Shown here piece by piece: positions 61,729 to 64,000 of a DNA stretch of 64,000 bases. This DNA comes from Lagopus muta (Eukaryota > Chordata > Aves > Galliformes > Phasianidae). A program made the position numbers and the translations under genes. The stretch covers positions 23,783,001 through 23,847,000 of the forward strand of contig NC_064437.1 in the NCBI RefSeq assembly GCF_023343835.1, written 5' to 3'. Under the pieces are notes generated by a model. That model did no database searches. It was not told where the DNA came from and saw nothing but the letters and a program-made list of their open reading frames with translations. Within the stretch, counting starts at the first letter, position 1. The number at the start of each line of letters is the position of its first letter.

Positions 61729-63479
61729 ACACAGGGTGGGGAGGCACCACAACACCAGATCAGCAAGAAAAGGAGAAATAATTCAACATACATACAAATC
61801 ATTTTCTCTTCCTGCAGCACCTGCACCTGCTTTAATTAAAAAGGGGTGATTAACTGCACAAACAGCCCACAGCCGGCAATGAGACACGGAGGCAGAGGGC
61901 AGGAGCCCAGTTGGCGATGGAATCATTCCTGCCCTGGTTCATCCCTGCATCCCCATACCCAGCGAGCTGCCTAAGCACAACCCCATCCCCAGCAGCCCGA
62001 CGTGGGCTGGAAGAGAAGCACAGCCCCAGGCTGCCACCCCATTGTATCCAAGAAAAATTAAGGGACAGTAATAACCCCAACATGCAGAAGCTGAGCACGT
62101 CCTGGATCAAAGTGGGGTTTATTCATTCCTCACGAGAGAACTGAGAGCACAACCAATTTTTCTTCTGCTGCTCGCTCTCCACACTGTTTTACGAGCCGTC
62201 AACAGTCACACTCAAACAAACAAACCAAAAAAAAAAAAAGCAGATGGCAAACATGCCATCTCCAAAACAAACTGTTAGCTCCGCAGCCCCATGCTTGGAG
62301 GACTCATCCTGCTCAGGACCACGAGCTCTGGGAACCCACCATTGGGCTCCTGCCACCACCAAAGGGCACTGCGTCCCTTTGCTGGGAAGCCCTGGGAGCC
62401 CTCCCTGCTGAACTGGGACGGCGTTTTCATCCCAGCTTCAGTTGGTCTCAATGCAAATCTTGCTAGCAAACACAGTGCAGCCGTATCTTTCGGGTGGCTG
62501 TACAGTGAAGAGGAACTCAACTCCCAGCTGCAGGGCAGTGGCACGGATGCTCACCATCCAGCTTTTCAGGTTTGCGGAGCTGCAATTTGAACTCGACGCA
62601 GCGATGGTTTTGCAGCACCACTGATGAAATCCTGTTACACACTGACAGCTCTCCCCACACGTATTACGATCTGAGCTATTCCCAGAGATGCCGTTTTCCC
62701 TTCTTTTCCAATAGGAAAAATGTTTTCCCCTCAACCCCTTCACAGTGAATTAATGGTAATGTAGTTCCCCCAGCCCCACAAGTCTGGATAAAACTTTGTT
62801 ATCTCTGTGTCACCCAGAACTTTGGTTTGCTGCTACAGGTCGGGGCAAAACACAACAGCAGGCCAGCCGACTTTCCTCCAGATTAGAAGAACATTTTCTG
62901 TAGACGCTGTAGACATCCCACAATATCTCCAAGCAGCTTTTCCCTTCTCGTCCTCAGTAACACAGAACAACAGAGCTCGGCGTTGGCTGTTCTGCTGAAC
63001 CAGCTCTCATTCTGCACCGTGCTCTCACACAGCCCTTTCCCGCACACACAGCAGAACACTCTGCAGGTGGGGAAACTGAGGCACGGATCACACTGGGGCT
63101 ACTAAACACATCAATGAAACAGCCACGCAGCCCAGATGACAGCTCTGCCCAAGGAGACAGAGAGGATTTATCCACGCTATTCTTTTCGGCTTGCTTTAGA
63201 ATACTTCTAAAACTTCCTAATTCGCTGCAACGGCATCCAAGCTTTTACGGCATTTGGAGAATCCCCGATTGACTTCGAGGGGCAGTTTGCCCCCTGCTTG
63301 GCATTGCTGGATGGGCAGCATATCCCTGGACCAGGATATGGAGTGTTCAACGTTCTGAGAGCAACGTGGGCAGCAGGGGAATGCAGCCTCTCTGCTCCGG
63401 GCTGAGCTCAGCAGCGGGAAGCACCACGAGCAACCCGGGGCCCAGTTAAATACCATCAACGAAACTGGGGGCAAAAACA

Positions 63480-64000
63480 AGGAGGGAAAAAAGAGCTGTT
63501 GGCAGAACTCGTTGCTTATGTCGGGGGCCGCCCGGCCGCAGCCGGGCAGGACAGGAGTCGAACCACAGGACAACGGCGATCGCTGCCGCCCTGACCCACT
63601 GAACGCACACTTTTAGGGCCAGAAAATGCGTTTTGCCGGCTCTCAGGAAGGGACGTTTTTAAAGCGGTTTTCCAGCGGCGCTCGATTCGCTCCTGTCCCC
63701 TCCGCAAAGGAAAAGCCGCCCCGGGACGCTGCCTCTCCGCCAGACAGAAGCGGTCACCGCAGTGAAGCCCGGGGGGGGGGGGGGGGGGGGCGTCTCACGC
63801 TGGGGAAACGCCGTTTTTTGGGTGTGTTACCCCTTCGTCAGCCCCGCCCGGGGAAGCCGAGAGAAGCCGTGTAGGGGCGGCGAGGGGGGGGGGCTGCGGG
63901 CCGGCTCCGAGCACCCAGCGGAAAGTCAGCGATGGGCCGGGGGGGCACAAGGAGAGGGTTCCCTACAGCCGGGGATGGGTGGCGGTGCCGCTGGCCCGGT
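63480..64000. promoter_or_regulatory. Edge of the PRRX1 5' CpG island
   Basis: GC and CpG content rise sharply from about 63,500 to the end of the window (GGGGGCCGCCCGGCCGCAGC, GGGACGCTGCCTCTCCGC). The region lies upstream of exon 2 in PRRX1 orientation. It is best explained as the part of intron 1 next to exon 1 and the promoter, which would begin beyond the window edge. No exon 1 coding sequence or its splice donor is recognisable here. Confidence 0.6.
63771..63790. repeat. Poly-G tract (20 G)
   Basis: An uninterrupted G run preceded by CCC. Such a run is prone to length errors in assembly and could form a quadruplex structure. Confidence 0.85.

Noticed and set aside
63500-64000. PRRX1 exon 1 inside the window
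   Set aside because: No minus-strand translation here resembles the PRRX1 N-terminus and there is no fitting donor.

Overview
The window looks like bird nuclear DNA, most probably from a galliform such as chicken. The reasons are about a dozen truncated CR1 LINE copies ending in the diagnostic ATTCTATGATTCTAT-type 3' end, CpG islands, intron/exon structure with GT-AG splice sites, and a clearly readable vertebrate homeobox gene, PRRX1. There are no bacterial or viral gene arrays. Almost all long open reading frames are chance frames in introns and intergenic DNA.

Layout. 1-2300: AT-rich DNA with one weak candidate exon. 2300-3550: an orphan CpG island with two perfect splice donors on the + strand. 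3560-12,400: mostly unassigned, with an old internal CR1 fragment near 8.0-8.3 kb and a doubtful minus-strand exon at 8.7-8.9 kb. 12,404-13,828: three consecutive sushi (complement control protein) units on the + strand that match the first three domains of coagulation factor XIII B subunit (F13B). The first two are intact with good splice sites. The third has in-frame stops and a frameshift. 15,379-15,555: a single intact sushi exon of complement factor H type on the minus strand, facing the F13B-like exons. 15.6-30.8 kb: intergenic DNA rich in CR1 copies, with a small CpG island at 21.0-21.4 kb that carries a near-consensus CTCF site.

30.8-64.0 kb: PRRX1 on the minus strand. Visible parts are a probable 3 kb 3' UTR, the terminal exon of the OAR-containing isoform (33,744-33,882), the alternative terminal exon of the short isoform (37,257-37,308), exon 3 (38,582-38,763), exon 2 (39,333-39,508) and at least 24 kb of intron 1. 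Intron 1 runs into the edge of a CpG island at the right end. Exon 1, with the start codon, is not in the window and should lie just to the right.

The most interesting part is the 12.4-15.6 kb cluster. In mammals F13B and the factor H-related genes are neighbours pointing tail to tail. Here a truncated F13B-like and a factor H-like piece keep that opposed orientation within 3 kb, next to PRRX1 and its flanking repeats. This suggests a decayed or rearranged remnant of the complement/F13B cluster. It could alternatively be a lineage-specific short sushi gene that still uses the two intact exons.
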